Source: Mycobacterium sp. DL592
GTDB taxonomy: Bacteria > Actinomycetota > Actinomycetes > Mycobacteriales > Mycobacteriaceae
NCBI RefSeq assembly: GCF_011694515.1
Contig: NZ_CP050192.1
Span: 4,102,172-4,166,171, forward strand
Reading direction: 5' to 3'
Length of the DNA stretch: 64,000 nucleotides
In this document: in pieces, positions 17,171 through 27,633 of the stretch
Position numbering within the stretch: the first letter of the stretch is position 1
How the letters are laid out: every line of letters starts with the position of its first letter
The notes under the pieces: model-generated
Told to the model about the DNA's origin: nothing
Databases searched by the model: none
What the model saw: the letters and a program-made list of their open reading frames with translations, nothing else
Position numbers and translations under genes: made by a program

Positions 17171-17617
17171 TCAGGCCGGTGACCGGTCGATCAGGTTGGA
17201 CAGCACCACGATGCTCTCGCTGCGCTCGATGTCGGCACTCGAGCGGATCCGTTCCAGCGCCGCCTCCAGGTGGCGCATGTCGCGGGCCAGCACGTGCAGG
17301 ATCGCATCCGAGGTGCCGGTGACGGTGGCGGCGCTGATCACCTCGGGGATGTCAATCCAGGCCGCCCGCAACTGATCTGGCGCGATCGTGCCGTGGCAGT
17401 ACACCTGAACGTAGGCCTCGGTGTTCCAGCCGATCGCGCTGCGGTCGATGACGGTGGTGAAGCCGCGGATGACGCCGTTGTCGAGCATCCGGTCCACCCG
17501 CCGCTTGACCGCGGGCGCCGACAGATTCACCCGGGCGCCGATCTCGGCGAACGTCGCCCGCGCATGCTCGGCGAGTTCGGCGAGAATCCGCTCGTCGGTG
17601 TCGTCGAGACGGTCCAT
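17171..17617 (-). CDS. Lrp/AsnC-family transcriptional regulator
   Basis: A 148-residue Lrp/AsnC regulator. The N-terminal winged helix (DRLDDTDERILAELAEHARA, then FAEIGARVNLSAPAVKRRVDR) occupies residues 1-55, and the RAM/ligand domain (AYVQVYCHG ... VTGTSDAILHVLARD) the rest. It faces away from the ddaH-rocD-rocE genes across a 123-base region rich in repeated ACGCAATAG / TTGCGCAA motifs. That layout fits a local arginine- or ornithine-responsive regulator of this operon. The same order (Lrp regulator, ddaH, rocD, rocE, usp) is recalled from M. tuberculosis Rv2324-Rv2319c. Confidence 0.9.
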   Translation of the reverse strand: MDRLDDTDERILAELAEHARATFAEIGARVNLSAPAVKRRVDRMLDNGVIRGFTTVIDRSAIGWNTEAYVQVYCHGTIAPDQLRAAWIDIPEVISAATVTGTSDAILHVLARDMRHLEAALERIRSSADIERSESIVVLSNLIDRSPA

Positions 17618-17637
17618 CAGCCCGCTCCTCCCCGTCT

Positions 17638-17734
17638 ACGCAATAGATCGCCACCATCGTAGCTGTGGCGCAAGAAAAACACCCTGTACACGCAATAGGT
17701 ATCGATTGATTGCGCAAGAGGGCCACCATATCGT
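17638..17734 (+). promoter_or_regulatory. ddaH promoter with repeated Lrp-type sites
   Basis: A -35 TTGATT (17706-17711) and -10 TATCGT (17729-17734) are separated by 17 bases. The expected transcription start falls on or next to the ddaH ATG at 17741, implying a leaderless mRNA. Repeats surround it: ACGCAATAG at 17638-17646 and again at 17690-17698, GGCGCAAG at 17667-17674, and the palindrome TTGCGCAA at 17710-17717 overlapping the -35. These are plausible binding sites for the divergent Lrp regulator. Confidence 0.55.
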
Positions 17735-17740
17735 TGATTC

Positions 17741-18589
17741 ATGACGATGTCCCCCGATATCGCCGCCACCACCGTGGCGCCGCGCGCACGGACCCAACGC
17801 CTCCGCCACTACGTCATGACCCGACCGACGTTCTTCACCGTCGAGTACGCGATCAACCCGTGGATGGACACCACCACCCCGGTCGACGTCGAGCGCGCCG
17901 TCGACCAGTGGGAGAACCTGCGTGACACCTACCGCAACCTCGGCCACACCGTCGATCTCGTCGACCCGGTGCCCGGCCTGCCCGACATGGTCTACACCGC
18001 CAACGCGGGCCTGATCATCAACGGTGCCGCGATCGTCGCCCGCTTCAAGCACGCCGAGCGCCACGGCGAGTCCGCGGCCTACGCCGACTGGATGGGCCAG
18101 CGCGGACACGCCCCGGTCCACACCCGCCACGTCAACGAGGGCCAGGGCGACCTGCTCGTCGTCGGCTCGATGATTCTGGCAGGCACCGGCTTTCGCACCG
18201 ACCCGCAGGCGCATCACGAGGTCGCCGCACACACCGGCATGCCGGTGGTGTCGCTGGAACTCGTCGATCCGCGGTTCTACCATCTCGACACCGCGCTGAC
18301 GGTTCTCGACGACACCACGATCGCCTACTACCCGCCGGCGTTCACCGACGCCGCCCGCAGCCGACTGCAGCAGCTGTTCCCCGATGCCATCGAGGTCTGC
18401 AGCACCGACGCCTACGTACTGGGACTCAACGCGGTGTCCGACGGCAAGCACGTCGTACATCCCGCGCAGGCCACCGGCTTCGCCCAGCAGCTCTACGACG
18501 CCGGATTCCATCCGATCGGTGTCGATCTCTCCGAGTTGCTCAAGGGCGGCGGCTCAGTCAAATGTTGCACACTGGAGGTGTTTTCGTGA
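17741..18589 (+). CDS. ddaH: Dimethylargininase / arginine-deiminase-superfamily hydrolase
   Basis: A 282-residue amidinotransferase-fold hydrolase. Early motifs MTRPTFFTVEYAINPWMD and DMVYTANAGLI are followed by an acidic EGQGDLL segment and by FYHLDTALTVL, whose His is catalytic in the family. The C-terminal GGGSVKCCT (Cys275/276) supplies the nucleophile. It is expected to hydrolyse methylated arginine or a related guanidino compound to citrulline plus amine. No ribosome site precedes the ATG; promoter spacing suggests a leaderless start. Its 3' end overlaps rocD and contains the rocD ribosome site, so they are coupled. Substrate preference cannot be read from sequence. Confidence 0.85.
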   Translation: MTMSPDIAATTVAPRARTQRLRHYVMTRPTFFTVEYAINPWMDTTTPVDVERAVDQWENLRDTYRNLGHTVDLVDPVPGLPDMVYTANAGLIINGAAIVARFKHAERHGESAAYADWMGQRGHAPVHTRHVNEGQGDLLVVGSMILAGTGFRTDPQAHHEVAAHTGMPVVSLELVDPRFYHLDTALTVLDDTTIAYYPPAFTDAARSRLQQLFPDAIEVCSTDAYVLGLNAVSDGKHVVHPAQATGFAQQLYDAGFHPIGVDLSELLKGGGSVKCCTLEVFS

Positions 18590-19827
18590 CCGTGGCCGAT
18601 ACCGTTGCAAGCATGCTGCCATCCTCGACCGCGGCCGCCATCGCGCTCGACGACACCTACGCCGCCCACAATTACTCACCGCTGCCGATCGTGGCGGCCA
18701 GTGCGGAGGGCGCCTGGATCACCGATGTCGAGGGGCGCCGCTACCTCGATTGCCTGGCCGCCTATTCGGCGGTGAACTTCGGCCATCGCAACGACGAGAT
18801 CATCGCCACCGCGCACCGCCAGCTCGACGCGGTGACCCTGGTCAGCCGTGCATTCCACTCCGACCAGCTGGGACCGTTCTGCGCAGCACTGGCGCAGTTG
18901 TGCGGCAAGGACATGGTGCTGCCGATGAACAGCGGCGCCGAAGCCGTCGAGAGCGGTATCAAGGTGGCCCGCAAGTGGGGCGCCGATGTCAAGGGCGTCC
19001 CCGAGGGCATGGCCAACATCATCGTCGCCGACAACAACTTTCATGGCCGCACCATCAGCATCGTCAGCTTCTCTTCCGACGAGAGCGCGCGCGGCGGATT
19101 CGGGCCCTTCACACCGGGATTCCGCTCGGTTCCCTTCGGCGACGCCGACGCGGTGGCCGCCGCGATCGACGAGCACACCGTGGCGGTCCTGGTCGAGCCG
19201 ATCCAGGGTGAGGCCGGCATCATCGTCCCGCCCGACGACTATCTGCCGCGGCTGCGAAGGCTGTGCACCGACAGCAACGTGCTGCTGATCGCCGACGAGA
19301 TCCAGTCCGGACTGGCCCGCACCGGTCACACCTTCGCCTGCGACCACTGGGGCGTGGTTCCCGACATCTACCTGCTGGGCAAGGCGCTCGGTGGCGGTGT
19401 GGTCGCGCTGTCAGCCGTGGTGGCCGACCGTGATGTGCTCGGTGTGCTGCACCCCGGTGAACACGGGTCGACGTTCGGCGGCAACCCGCTGGCAGCGGCC
19501 ATCGGCACCACCGTGGTGGGCATCCTGCAGCGCGGCGAATTCCAAACCCGCTCAGCCGAACTGGGCCTTCATCTGCATGCCCGGCTGCGCTCGCTGATCG
19601 GTCATGGCGTACTCGGGGTGCGAGGTATGGGGCTGTGGGCCGGCGTCGACATCGACACGCGCCTGGGCACCGGCAAGCAGCTGAGCCTCGCGCTGGCCGA
19701 CCGTGGTGTGCTGGTCAAGGACACCCACGGGTCCACACTGCGCTTCGCCCCACCGCTGGTCATCAGCGCCGAAGAGATCGATTGGGCCGTTGAGCAGTTC
19801 GCATGCGCACTGAGCGAAGCGGGCTGA
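18586..19827 (+). CDS. rocD: Ornithine aminotransferase RocD
   Basis: A 413-residue PLP-dependent class III aminotransferase. Key segments are YLDCLAAYSAVNFGHRN, NSGAEAVESGIKVARKW (phosphate-binding and substrate site), the PLP aspartate stretch LLIADEIQSGLARTG, and the Schiff-base lysine in LLGKALGGGVVALSA. It converts ornithine and 2-oxoglutarate to glutamate semialdehyde and glutamate. The start is GTG 18586, with GGAGG at 18574-18578 inside the end of ddaH; an in-frame ATG at 18562 is further upstream and lacks a site. The gene is full length, in contrast to M. tuberculosis where the locus is recalled as split into two reading frames. Confidence 0.93.
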   Translation: MTVADTVASMLPSSTAAAIALDDTYAAHNYSPLPIVAASAEGAWITDVEGRRYLDCLAAYSAVNFGHRNDEIIATAHRQLDAVTLVSRAFHSDQLGPFCAALAQLCGKDMVLPMNSGAEAVESGIKVARKWGADVKGVPEGMANIIVADNNFHGRTISIVSFSSDESARGGFGPFTPGFRSVPFGDADAVAAAIDEHTVAVLVEPIQGEAGIIVPPDDYLPRLRRLCTDSNVLLIADEIQSGLARTGHTFACDHWGVVPDIYLLGKALGGGVVALSAVVADRDVLGVLHPGEHGSTFGGNPLAAAIGTTVVGILQRGEFQTRSAELGLHLHARLRSLIGHGVLGVRGMGLWAGVDIDTRLGTGKQLSLALADRGVLVKDTHGSTLRFAPPLVISAEEIDWAVEQFACALSEAG

Positions 19828-19863
19828 TAATCGGCTGATTCGGCCGCAACTCAGGAGGCACCT

Positions 19864-21360
19864 ATGACGGCCCCGTCGATTTCCCTCACCGAGCAGATGC
19901 TGCGCAGGCGGCCCGTCATCGGGGCGCCCGTCGCGCACGGCGCGTCCGATCACCTCAAACGAACCATCGGAACCTTCCAGCTGACGATGTTCGGCGTCGG
20001 GGCCACCGTGGGCACCGGCATCTTCTTCGTGCTGTCGGTGGCCGTGCCGGGTGCCGGGCCGGCGGTGGTCATCTCGTTCATCATCGCGGGCATCGCCGCC
20101 GGGCTCGCGGCGATCTGTTACGCCGAACTCGCTTCTGCGGTACCGGTTTCCGGCTCGACGTACTCCTATGCCTACACCACACTCGGCGAGTTCGTGGCGA
20201 TGGGTGTGGCCGCCTGCCTGCTGCTGGAGTACGGGGTGTCGATCGCCGCGGTCGCCGTCGGCTGGAGCGGCTACCTCAACAAGCTGCTGGACAACCTCTT
20301 CGGCATTCAGATCCCGCACATGCTGACCGCGGCACCGTGGGATTCCGATCCGGGCTGGGTGAACCTGCCCGCCATCGTGCTGATCGTGATGTGCGCCCTG
20401 CTGCTCATTCGCGGCGCCAGCGAGTCCGCGGCCGTCAACACCGTGATGGTCGTGATCAAGCTCGGCGTGCTGGCGATGTTCGCGATCATCGCGTTCACCG
20501 CCTTCCAGGCCGACCGGTTCGCCGATTTCGCGCCGTTCGGGGTCGCGGGCATCGGCTCGGCGGCGGGCACCATCTTCTTCTCCTACATCGGCCTGGACGC
20601 GGTCTCGACCGCCGGCGACGAAGTCAAAGACCCCCAGCGCACGATGCCCAAGGCGATCATCGCCGCACTGCTGGTCGTCACCAGCGTGTACGTCCTGGTG
20701 GCCGTGGCAGCCCTCGGCACCCAACCCTGGCAGGAGTTCGCGAACCAGGAGGAGGCCGGGCTGGCCACCATTCTGGACAACGTCACCGGAAGCACCTGGG
20801 CTAGCACGGTTCTCGCTGCGGGAGCGGTCATCTCGATCTTCTCGGTGACACTGGTGGTGATGTACGGCCAGACCCGCATCCTGTTCGCCATGGGCCGCGA
20901 CGGCCTGCTGCCCGCCCGGTTCGCCAAGGTGAACCCGAAAACCATGACACCGGTGGGGAATACCGTCATCGTCGCGGTGGTGGTCTCGATCCTCGCCGGG
21001 TTCGTGCCGTTGGACAAACTGGCCGACATGGTGTCGATCGGCACCCTGGTCGCGTTCATGATCGTCTCGCTCGGCGTCATCATCCTGCGCGTACGTGAAC
21101 CGGATCTGCCGCGCGGCTTCAAAGTTCCCGGTTACCCCGTCACACCGGTACTGGCCATCCTGGCCTGCGGCTACATCCTCTACAGCCTGCACTGGTACAC
21201 CTGGATCGCGTTCAGCATCTGGGTAGCGGTCGCACTGGTCTACTACCTGCTGTGGGGCCGGCACCACAGCGCACTCAACGACGGCGGTGACGGGGTGATC
21301 GCCGGCGCGGCGCCCGGCGACGACGTCGAGATCATCAACCCGCCCAGGGACGCGTCATGA
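19864..21360 (+). CDS. rocE: APC-family amino acid permease (RocE-like)
   Basis: A 498-residue integral membrane transporter with about 12-13 hydrophobic segments. The APC signature begins LTMFGVGATVGTGIFFVLS, and VPVSGSTYSYAYTTLGEFVA and FFSYIGLDAVSTAGDE are typical of the cationic amino acid transporter subgroup. In this operon it most likely imports arginine, ornithine or a related amine. It has a clear ribosome site (AGGAGG, 5 bases upstream of ATG 19864). The stop overlaps the usp start by 4 bases. Confidence 0.9.
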   Translation: MTAPSISLTEQMLRRRPVIGAPVAHGASDHLKRTIGTFQLTMFGVGATVGTGIFFVLSVAVPGAGPAVVISFIIAGIAAGLAAICYAELASAVPVSGSTYSYAYTTLGEFVAMGVAACLLLEYGVSIAAVAVGWSGYLNKLLDNLFGIQIPHMLTAAPWDSDPGWVNLPAIVLIVMCALLLIRGASESAAVNTVMVVIKLGVLAMFAIIAFTAFQADRFADFAPFGVAGIGSAAGTIFFSYIGLDAVSTAGDEVKDPQRTMPKAIIAALLVVTSVYVLVAVAALGTQPWQEFANQEEAGLATILDNVTGSTWASTVLAAGAVISIFSVTLVVMYGQTRILFAMGRDGLLPARFAKVNPKTMTPVGNTVIVAVVVSILAGFVPLDKLADMVSIGTLVAFMIVSLGVIILRVREPDLPRGFKVPGYPVTPVLAILACGYILYSLHWYTWIAFSIWVAVALVYYLLWGRHHSALNDGGDGVIAGAAPGDDVEIINPPRDAS

Positions 21361-22234
21361 CCGTTGTCGTCGGCTACCTGGCCGGCAAGAGCGGCACCGC
21401 CCCGCTGAACCTGGCGCTCGGCGCCGCCCGGACCCTGCGCACGTCGCTGACAGTCGCGACCATCGTGCCTAAACCGTGGACCACACCGTCGCCGGCGCGC
21501 ATCGACGCCGAATATGCCTCGTGGGCAGACCAACTCGGCGCCGACTCGGCCAAAGAGGCACAGCGGTATCTGGCGACGGTCGCCGACGGCATCGAGATCG
21601 CTTACCACAGCCACGCGCACCGATCGGTGTCCGGTGGGCTGGTCGACGTGATCGCCGAGGTCGGCGCCGAGGTGCTGGTGCTCGGGTCGTCGTCCAACGG
21701 CCAGCTCGGACAGGTGGTGGTCGGGTCGACCGCCGACCGGCTGCTGCATTCGTCGCCGGTGCCGCTGGCGATCGCGCCGCGCGGCTACCGCGCCGCCCGC
21801 ACCGGGGTGCTGACCCGGATCACGTGCGGCTACCCCGGCACCCCGGAGTCGGTTCACGTGGTGAAGCGGATCGCCGACCTGGCCGCCCGGCTCGACGTTC
21901 CGCTGCGGGTGATCACGTTCGCGGTTCGCGGGCGCACCATGTATCCGCCGGAAGTCGGCCTGCACGCCGAGGATTCGATCCTCGCCGCATGGGAGACCAG
22001 TGCCCGCGAGATGCTGGCCAAGCTGCGCACCGACGGTGTGGTCGGCAATGACGCCGTGTTGGCTGTGGTCAGCGGCAACGGTTGGGATCAGGCACTCGAC
22101 GCCGCCGAGTGGCAGGACGGCGACATCCTGGCCCTGGGTACCTCACCGCGCGGTGACATCACCCGGGTGTTCCTCGGCTCGCGCGGCACGAAGATCATGC
22201 GGCACAGCCCCGTTCCGGTGCTGGTGCTACCGGG

Positions 22235-22238
<4 letters not shown>
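21357..22238 (+). CDS. Universal stress protein with two Usp domains
   Basis: A 293-residue protein of two tandem Usp (adenine-nucleotide alpha-hydrolase-like) domains, about 1-140 and 150-293. Each half ends with the nucleotide-binding pattern: LGSSSNGQLGQVVVGSTADRL ... PVPLAIAPRG, and LGTSPRGDITRVFLGS ... PVPVLVLPG. It is the last gene of the ddaH-rocD-rocE operon, overlapping rocE as ATGA. In this context it may sense energy state during amino acid catabolism. The TGA lies inside a perfect hairpin shared with the convergent SDR gene. Confidence 0.88.
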
Positions 22239-23118
<880 letters not shown>

Positions 23119-23228
23119 TCAGCCCACGTCAGGCTAGCAAAGCCAATTGGAACGTGTTCTAGATCCCCCGCGGATACGGTTGGCACAGTGCCCATCCCCC
23201 GGGCCGATCCCCCGACCAGGAGTGTGCA

Positions 23229-23594
23229 GTGACGACCAGCCGAAAGATCTTGTGCGGTGTCTACGCAGCGATCGCCGTCGTCGCGCTGGTGGCGACGTGG
23301 ACCCAGAACGCGGCCTACATCGGCAGCCGCGGCAGCTTCCTGACCGAGTTCCTTCGGGACCTCAACGTGACGGCCGCGTCGCGCTCGATCACCGCAGATA
23401 TCCTGCTGTTCGCTCTGGCCGCGATCATCTTCATGGTGATCGAGGCGCGCAAGCTCGGCATCCCGTATGTCTGGGCCTACATCATCGGCGGGATGCTGAT
23501 CGCGATCAGCGTGACGTTCCCGCTGTTCCTGATCGCCCGCGAGCGCACACTGGCCGCCAGCGCCGCCGCGAGCGTGCATCCCCATACGCCTTGA
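23229..23594 (+). CDS. DUF2834 small membrane protein
   Basis: A 121-residue protein with three hydrophobic segments: about 7-25, 55-72 and 82-102 (the last is VWAYIIGGMLIAISVTFPL). It matches the DUF2834 layout of small membrane proteins of unknown function. The start is GTG 23229, preceded by AGGAGT. It stands between the divergent SDR and the convergent arcA gene, with no operon partner. No function can be assigned. Confidence 0.7.
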   Translation: MTTSRKILCGVYAAIAVVALVATWTQNAAYIGSRGSFLTEFLRDLNVTAASRSITADILLFALAAIIFMVIEARKLGIPYVWAYIIGGMLIAISVTFPLFLIARERTLAASAAASVHPHTP

Positions 23595-23641
23595 CCGGCG
23601 TGTCGCGGATGACATCACACACTCAACGGCCGAGCTGAATC

Positions 23642-24889
23642 TCAGTAATCGATCCCGTCGCGGATGATGGGGCAGGTCATGCAATGGCCGCCGCCCCGTC
23701 CGCGACCCAGCTCGGCGCCGACGATGGTGATCACCTCGATGCCGGCCTTGCGCAGCAGCGAGTTGGTGTGGGTGTTGCGGTCGTAGGCGAACACCACCCC
23801 CGGTGACACGGCCACCAGGTTGTTGCCGCTGTCCCACTGCTGACGTTCGGAGTCGTAGGCCGAGCCACCCGTCTCGACCACCCGCAGCTCGGGCAAACCG
23901 AGCGAGTCGGCCACCACCTCCACGAACGGCTTGGTGGCCGCGATGACCTCGAGACCCGGTGCGGAATCGCTGGGCACCAGGGTGAACGTCTGGATGTTGT
24001 CGACGATGTCGGGGTAAATCGTCACCACGTCACGGTCGGCGAACGTGAACACGGTGTCCAGATGCATCGCGGCACGCAGTTTCGGCATTCCGGCGACGAT
24101 GACCTTCTCCGCAGCGCCCTCGGCGAACAAGGTCGCGGCCACCTGCGTGATGGCCTGCCGCGAGGTGCGCTCGCTCATGCCGATCAGCACCACACCATTG
24201 CCCGGCACCAGAACGTCGCCACCCTCGATAGTGGCCATCCCCCAAGTCTTTTCGGGGTCACCCCACCACACCTTGGAACCGACGAAGTCAGGGTGGAACT
24301 CGTAGATCGCCTTCATGAGCATGGTTTCGTCATGCCGGGCCGGCCAGAACAACGGGTTCAGCGTGAGACCGCCGTAGATCCAGCAGGTGGTGTCGCGGGT
24401 GTAGAGCGTGTTCGGCAGTGGCGGCAGAAGATATTCGGTGACCCCCGCGGCCTCGCCGGCCAAATCGCGGAACCCAGACCCGAGTTCGGTGGGCAGGTCG
24501 CGGGTGGACATCCCGCCGATCAGGAACGCGGCAAGTTGCCTGGGCTCCAACGACTCCAGATACGCGCGCGTCTCGGTGACCAGACCCAGGCCGACCTCGT
24601 TGGGCACGATCTCGCGATCCAGCAGCCAGGCTTTGGCCGCCGGAATGTTCATGGTCTCGGCGAGGACGTCGTGCAGTTCGACGACCTCCACCCCGCGGTC
24701 AGCCATCTTGGAGACGAAGTCGTAGTGGTCGCGGCGGGCGTTCTGCACCCACAGCACGTCATCGAACAACAGGTCGTCACAGTTCGATGGGGTGAGACGC
24801 TCATGGGCCAGGCCGGGCGAACAGACCAGCACCTTGTGCAGTTGACCTACCTCGGAGTGCACGCCGTAGGCGGCGGACGGTTGAGACAT
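23642..24889 (-). CDS. arcA: Arginine deiminase
   Basis: A 415-residue guanidino-group hydrolase converting arginine to citrulline and ammonia. Family motifs are [18 protein letters not shown] at the N-terminus, [21 protein letters not shown] with catalytic-site Asp, [10 protein letters not shown], the His segment [13 protein letters not shown], and the nucleophile in [11 protein letters not shown] (Cys403). The ATG at 24889 follows AGAGGGA. It is 18 bases downstream of the arcD permease on the same strand, forming an arcD-arcA operon. The downstream enzymes of the classical pathway, ornithine carbamoyltransferase (arcB) and carbamate kinase (arcC), are not in this window. Confidence 0.95.
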   Translation of the reverse strand: MSQPSAAYGVHSEVGQLHKVLVCSPGLAHERLTPSNCDDLLFDDVLWVQNARRDHYDFVSKMADRGVEVVELHDVLAETMNIPAAKAWLLDREIVPNEVGLGLVTETRAYLESLEPRQLAAFLIGGMSTRDLPTELGSGFRDLAGEAAGVTEYLLPPLPNTLYTRDTTCWIYGGLTLNPLFWPARHDETMLMKAIYEFHPDFVGSKVWWGDPEKTWGMATIEGGDVLVPGNGVVLIGMSERTSRQAITQVAATLFAEGAAEKVIVAGMPKLRAAMHLDTVFTFADRDVVTIYPDIVDNIQTFTLVPSDSAPGLEVIAATKPFVEVVADSLGLPELRVVETGGSAYDSERQQWDSGNNLVAVSPGVVFAYDRNTHTNSLLRKAGIEVITIVGAELGRGRGGGHCMTCPIIRDGIDY

Positions 24890-24907
24890 GTCGATCCCTC
24901 TCGATGG

Positions 24908-26353
24908 CTAGATTCCGATGGTGCCGGCGGCCAGCGACACCACGCCCGTGATCGCTCCGGCCACGATGATCGCGAACAACACGGCCTCGGCAGGGGTGAA
25001 CACCCGAAGATGACGTTCCCGGCGTGCAATGACGTAGAGCCCGGCCCCCACCGCGTACAGGATGCACGACAGGAGAAGCTTGTCGAGGCCTGCCGCATAG
25101 ATCAGGAACACGGTATAGAACGTGGCGATACCCGCGACGAGGGCATCGCTGCGCCGTCCTCGACCGGTGTCGTAGGTCTCCCTGGTCACCGTCAGCTTGA
25201 CCGCGTATGCGGCCGCGAGAAGGTAGGGAATGAGCGACAACGCCGCGGTGAGGTCCAACATGAAGTTCAGTGCGTCGGAGGTGAACAGCAGCAGAATCAA
25301 CAACAGCTGCACCAGACCCGCGGCCAGCACCAGCGCCACCACCGGCGCTCCCTTGCCGTTGGTACGCGCAAGGAAGCGGGGCATATCGTCGGCTTTGGCC
25401 GGAATGTAGAGGACCTCTGCGGCCATCAGCGACCACGCCAGGTACGCGCCGAGGACCGACAGTACGACGCCGACCCGGATTAGGGTCGAACCCCACGGCC
25501 CCACAATCGATTCCAGCACCGAGGCCATCGAAGGCTGGGAGACGCCGGCCAACTCCCGTTGCGGCAGCACGCCGTAGGACAACAACGTGACCAGCGCGAA
25601 AACGCTGAGGACGGAGAGGAAGCCGATGACCGTGGCTCGCCCCACGTCCTCGCGCTTCTTCGCGAACCGCGAGTACACGCTGGCGCCCTCGATGCCGAGG
25701 AAGACGAACACCGTTATCAACATGGTGCCCTTGGCCTGTTCGAACACCGAGCTGGGCGAGTAGTTCCCGTCACCTCCCCAGAAGTTGTCGGCGAAAACAC
25801 CGCCCTCGAAGGCGACGAGCGCGATCAGGATGAACACGACGATCGGGACGACCTTGGCGATCGTCGCGATGCGGTTGATCACCGCCGCCTCTTTGACCCC
25901 CCGCAGGATCAGAACACAGAACAGCCACACCCCAACTGATGAGGCCACCACGGCGATAACGGTGTCACCGGCACCGAGCGCGGGGAACAGCGTGCTGGTG
26001 GTGGTCATGATGACGACCCAATAGGACGTATTGCCCGCACAGGACGACGCCCAGAACCCGAACGCCGAGTTGAAGCCGACGTAGTCGCCGAAACCGGCCT
26101 TGGCATAGGCGTAGATACCCGCATCGAGATCAGGCTTTCGGGTGGCCAGCCGCTGAAAGACGAACGCTAGCATCAACATTCCGCTGCCCGCGATCGTCCA
26201 GGCGATCACGGCGCCGAGCACGCCGGTCTCGGTGCCAAACCGGCGTGGTAACAGGAATACGCCCGAGCCGATCATCGACCCGACCACCATGGCGGTCAGA
26301 GTCGGCAGGCTGACCTTGTCGCTCTGCACGGCCGCAGTCTCGGTGGTCGCCAT
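24908..26353 (-). CDS. arcD: Arginine/ornithine antiporter-type APC permease
   Basis: A 481-residue membrane transporter of the basic amino acid/polyamine antiporter branch (ArcD/YjdE-like), with about 12 transmembrane segments. Signature segments are LTAMVVGSMIGSGVFLLPRR, DAGIYAYAKAGFGDYVGF and VFLGIEGASVYSRFAKKRED. The start at 26353 (MATTETAAV) has AAAGGAG eight bases upstream; upstream in-frame codons lack such a site. Its adjacency to arcA supports arginine uptake in exchange for ornithine or citrulline. Confidence 0.88.
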   Translation of the reverse strand: MATTETAAVQSDKVSLPTLTAMVVGSMIGSGVFLLPRRFGTETGVLGAVIAWTIAGSGMLMLAFVFQRLATRKPDLDAGIYAYAKAGFGDYVGFNSAFGFWASSCAGNTSYWVVIMTTTSTLFPALGAGDTVIAVVASSVGVWLFCVLILRGVKEAAVINRIATIAKVVPIVVFILIALVAFEGGVFADNFWGGDGNYSPSSVFEQAKGTMLITVFVFLGIEGASVYSRFAKKREDVGRATVIGFLSVLSVFALVTLLSYGVLPQRELAGVSQPSMASVLESIVGPWGSTLIRVGVVLSVLGAYLAWSLMAAEVLYIPAKADDMPRFLARTNGKGAPVVALVLAAGLVQLLLILLLFTSDALNFMLDLTAALSLIPYLLAAAYAVKLTVTRETYDTGRGRRSDALVAGIATFYTVFLIYAAGLDKLLLSCILYAVGAGLYVIARRERHLRVFTPAEAVLFAIIVAGAITGVVSLAAGTIGI

Positions 26354-26457
26354 CGCGACTCCTTTCCCGCTTCGCCCCGAGGCGGCGGGCACCGCCGTCA
26401 GAGCGCCCCCGATACTAACGGCGTCGAAAGTGCCGCATCAGGGTTCGGAGAAGGCGG

Positions 26458-27318
26458 TCAGAGTTCGGACAGGATCTGCTGGCGCTTGGCGGTGTACTCC
26501 GCATCGGTGATGGTTCCGGTGGCACGCAGGGTCTCCAGCTCCTGCAGCCGCTGGGCGGTCGTCGGCTCCGGGGATTGCGGCATGAACGCCGCGGGCATCG
26601 GGGGCGCGGCCGGGGCGGGCGTCGGCGCGGCGGGAGCGGCAGGCGCCGGGTGGTCGGCCGCGGCCCGCCGGACGACGTCCATCACCTGCTGACGGACCAC
26701 CGGATTGGACCGGATGTCGATGGTGCCGTCCATCGGTATTCCGTTGGCCCGCAGGATCTGCAGAATCTGCATGAGCGGGCCGACCTGGCCGCGCAGGTCG
26801 TAGGTTCGGTTGTCGCTGGTGGAGGAGAACTGGGCCGGAACCACACCGGCGATCAATGCGCTTGCATTCCAGTCGATTTCGTACTTCTGGGTGGCAGGGT
26901 CGACCAACGCCACCAGGTGGTGGGCGTTGATGATCTGCATTCGCGCCGGGCTGGAGGCCATGGTCTCCTGCGCGTCGAACCCGGGGTAGCCGGGCACCTC
27001 GAAGTGCAGGTTGACCTTGATCATCTGCTGGTCGTTGACGAACCAGGAGGTATCGGAGATTCCGTTGATCTGCACCAAGGTGAGAACGCCGGTCTGGGTC
27101 AGCTGCTCGTGTTTGGCGGCCGTCTTGGTGCCGGCGTTGGTCAACCACAGGGCGACCAGGACGTCAGCCGCGGTGATGAGAAGTCCCACCCAGAACATCC
27201 AGTTGAGATAGGGCTGCGCCATCGCACCCAGCGCGAAGTAGACGATGAGGAAGATCGGGCCCACCAGCCCGCCGCACACCAGAACCGTGAGCTGTGCCTT
27301 GATGTAGCGCGCCAACAT
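26458..27318 (-). CDS. Membrane protein with C-terminal SHOCT domain
   Basis: A 286-residue protein. Two N-terminal transmembrane segments (about 8-30 and 42-62) precede a soluble beta-rich region (70-190), an Ala/Pro-rich linker (about 210-245) and a C-terminal SHOCT motif (LQELETLRATGTITDAEY, then KRQQIL). SHOCT modules occur at the ends of many bacterial proteins and are thought to mediate oligomerisation. The ATG at 27318 has AGGAGG nine bases upstream. It lies downstream of tuf and is near the position of Rv0686 in M. tuberculosis. The function is unknown. Confidence 0.75.
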   Translation of the reverse strand: MLARYIKAQLTVLVCGGLVGPIFLIVYFALGAMAQPYLNWMFWVGLLITAADVLVALWLTNAGTKTAAKHEQLTQTGVLTLVQINGISDTSWFVNDQQMIKVNLHFEVPGYPGFDAQETMASSPARMQIINAHHLVALVDPATQKYEIDWNASALIAGVVPAQFSSTSDNRTYDLRGQVGPLMQILQILRANGIPMDGTIDIRSNPVVRQQVMDVVRRAAADHPAPAAPAAPTPAPAAPPMPAAFMPQSPEPTTAQRLQELETLRATGTITDAEYTAKRQQILSEL

Positions 27319-27575
27319 TTCGCGATGTCCTCCTGTGTCGGGAGACAGAGTAACGCCATCTCACCGGCTGCGACGGGTTTGCTACTCCCCGGCAGGAAGC
27401 TCCCAACTACGGGGCCAGAAGTTGCCCCACAGCAGGCATCGGCGGCAGCGGCGTCGGCACTGGAGTGGCTGACGACTACGACTGCGGTGACGATCGCGGC
27501 CAGCACGGCAACCAGACCGGCACCGCCGATCATGACCGGCACCGAGTAGATCCGTTCCCGGACGTCATCGTCCAC
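27141..27575 (-). CDS. Possible small membrane protein, overlapping the SHOCT gene
   Basis: A GTG at 27575 with GGGGGAG upstream opens a 144-codon frame. The first 45 residues look genuine (VDDDVRERIYSV, then the transmembrane segment MIGGAGLVAVLAAIVTAVVV). The frame then runs 178 bases into the SHOCT gene, and from about residue 85 the translation is Arg/Ser/Trp-rich like a shadow frame. Either a short membrane protein has lost its proper stop through a frameshift, or only the N-terminal part matters. It accounts for most of the 370-base gap between the SHOCT gene and tuf. Confidence 0.35.
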   Translation of the reverse strand: MDDDVRERIYSVPVMIGGAGLVAVLAAIVTAVVVVSHSSADAAAADACCGATSGPVVGSFLPGSSKPVAAGEMALLCLPTQEDIAKCWRATSRHSSRFWCAAGWWARSSSSSTSRWVRWRSPISTGCSGWDFSSPRLTSWSPCG

Positions 27576-27633
27576 GTCGTCTCCCCCACCTCGAGAGTTG
27601 CCGCAGCCTAGCACCCGGCCGATGTCCGAAATA

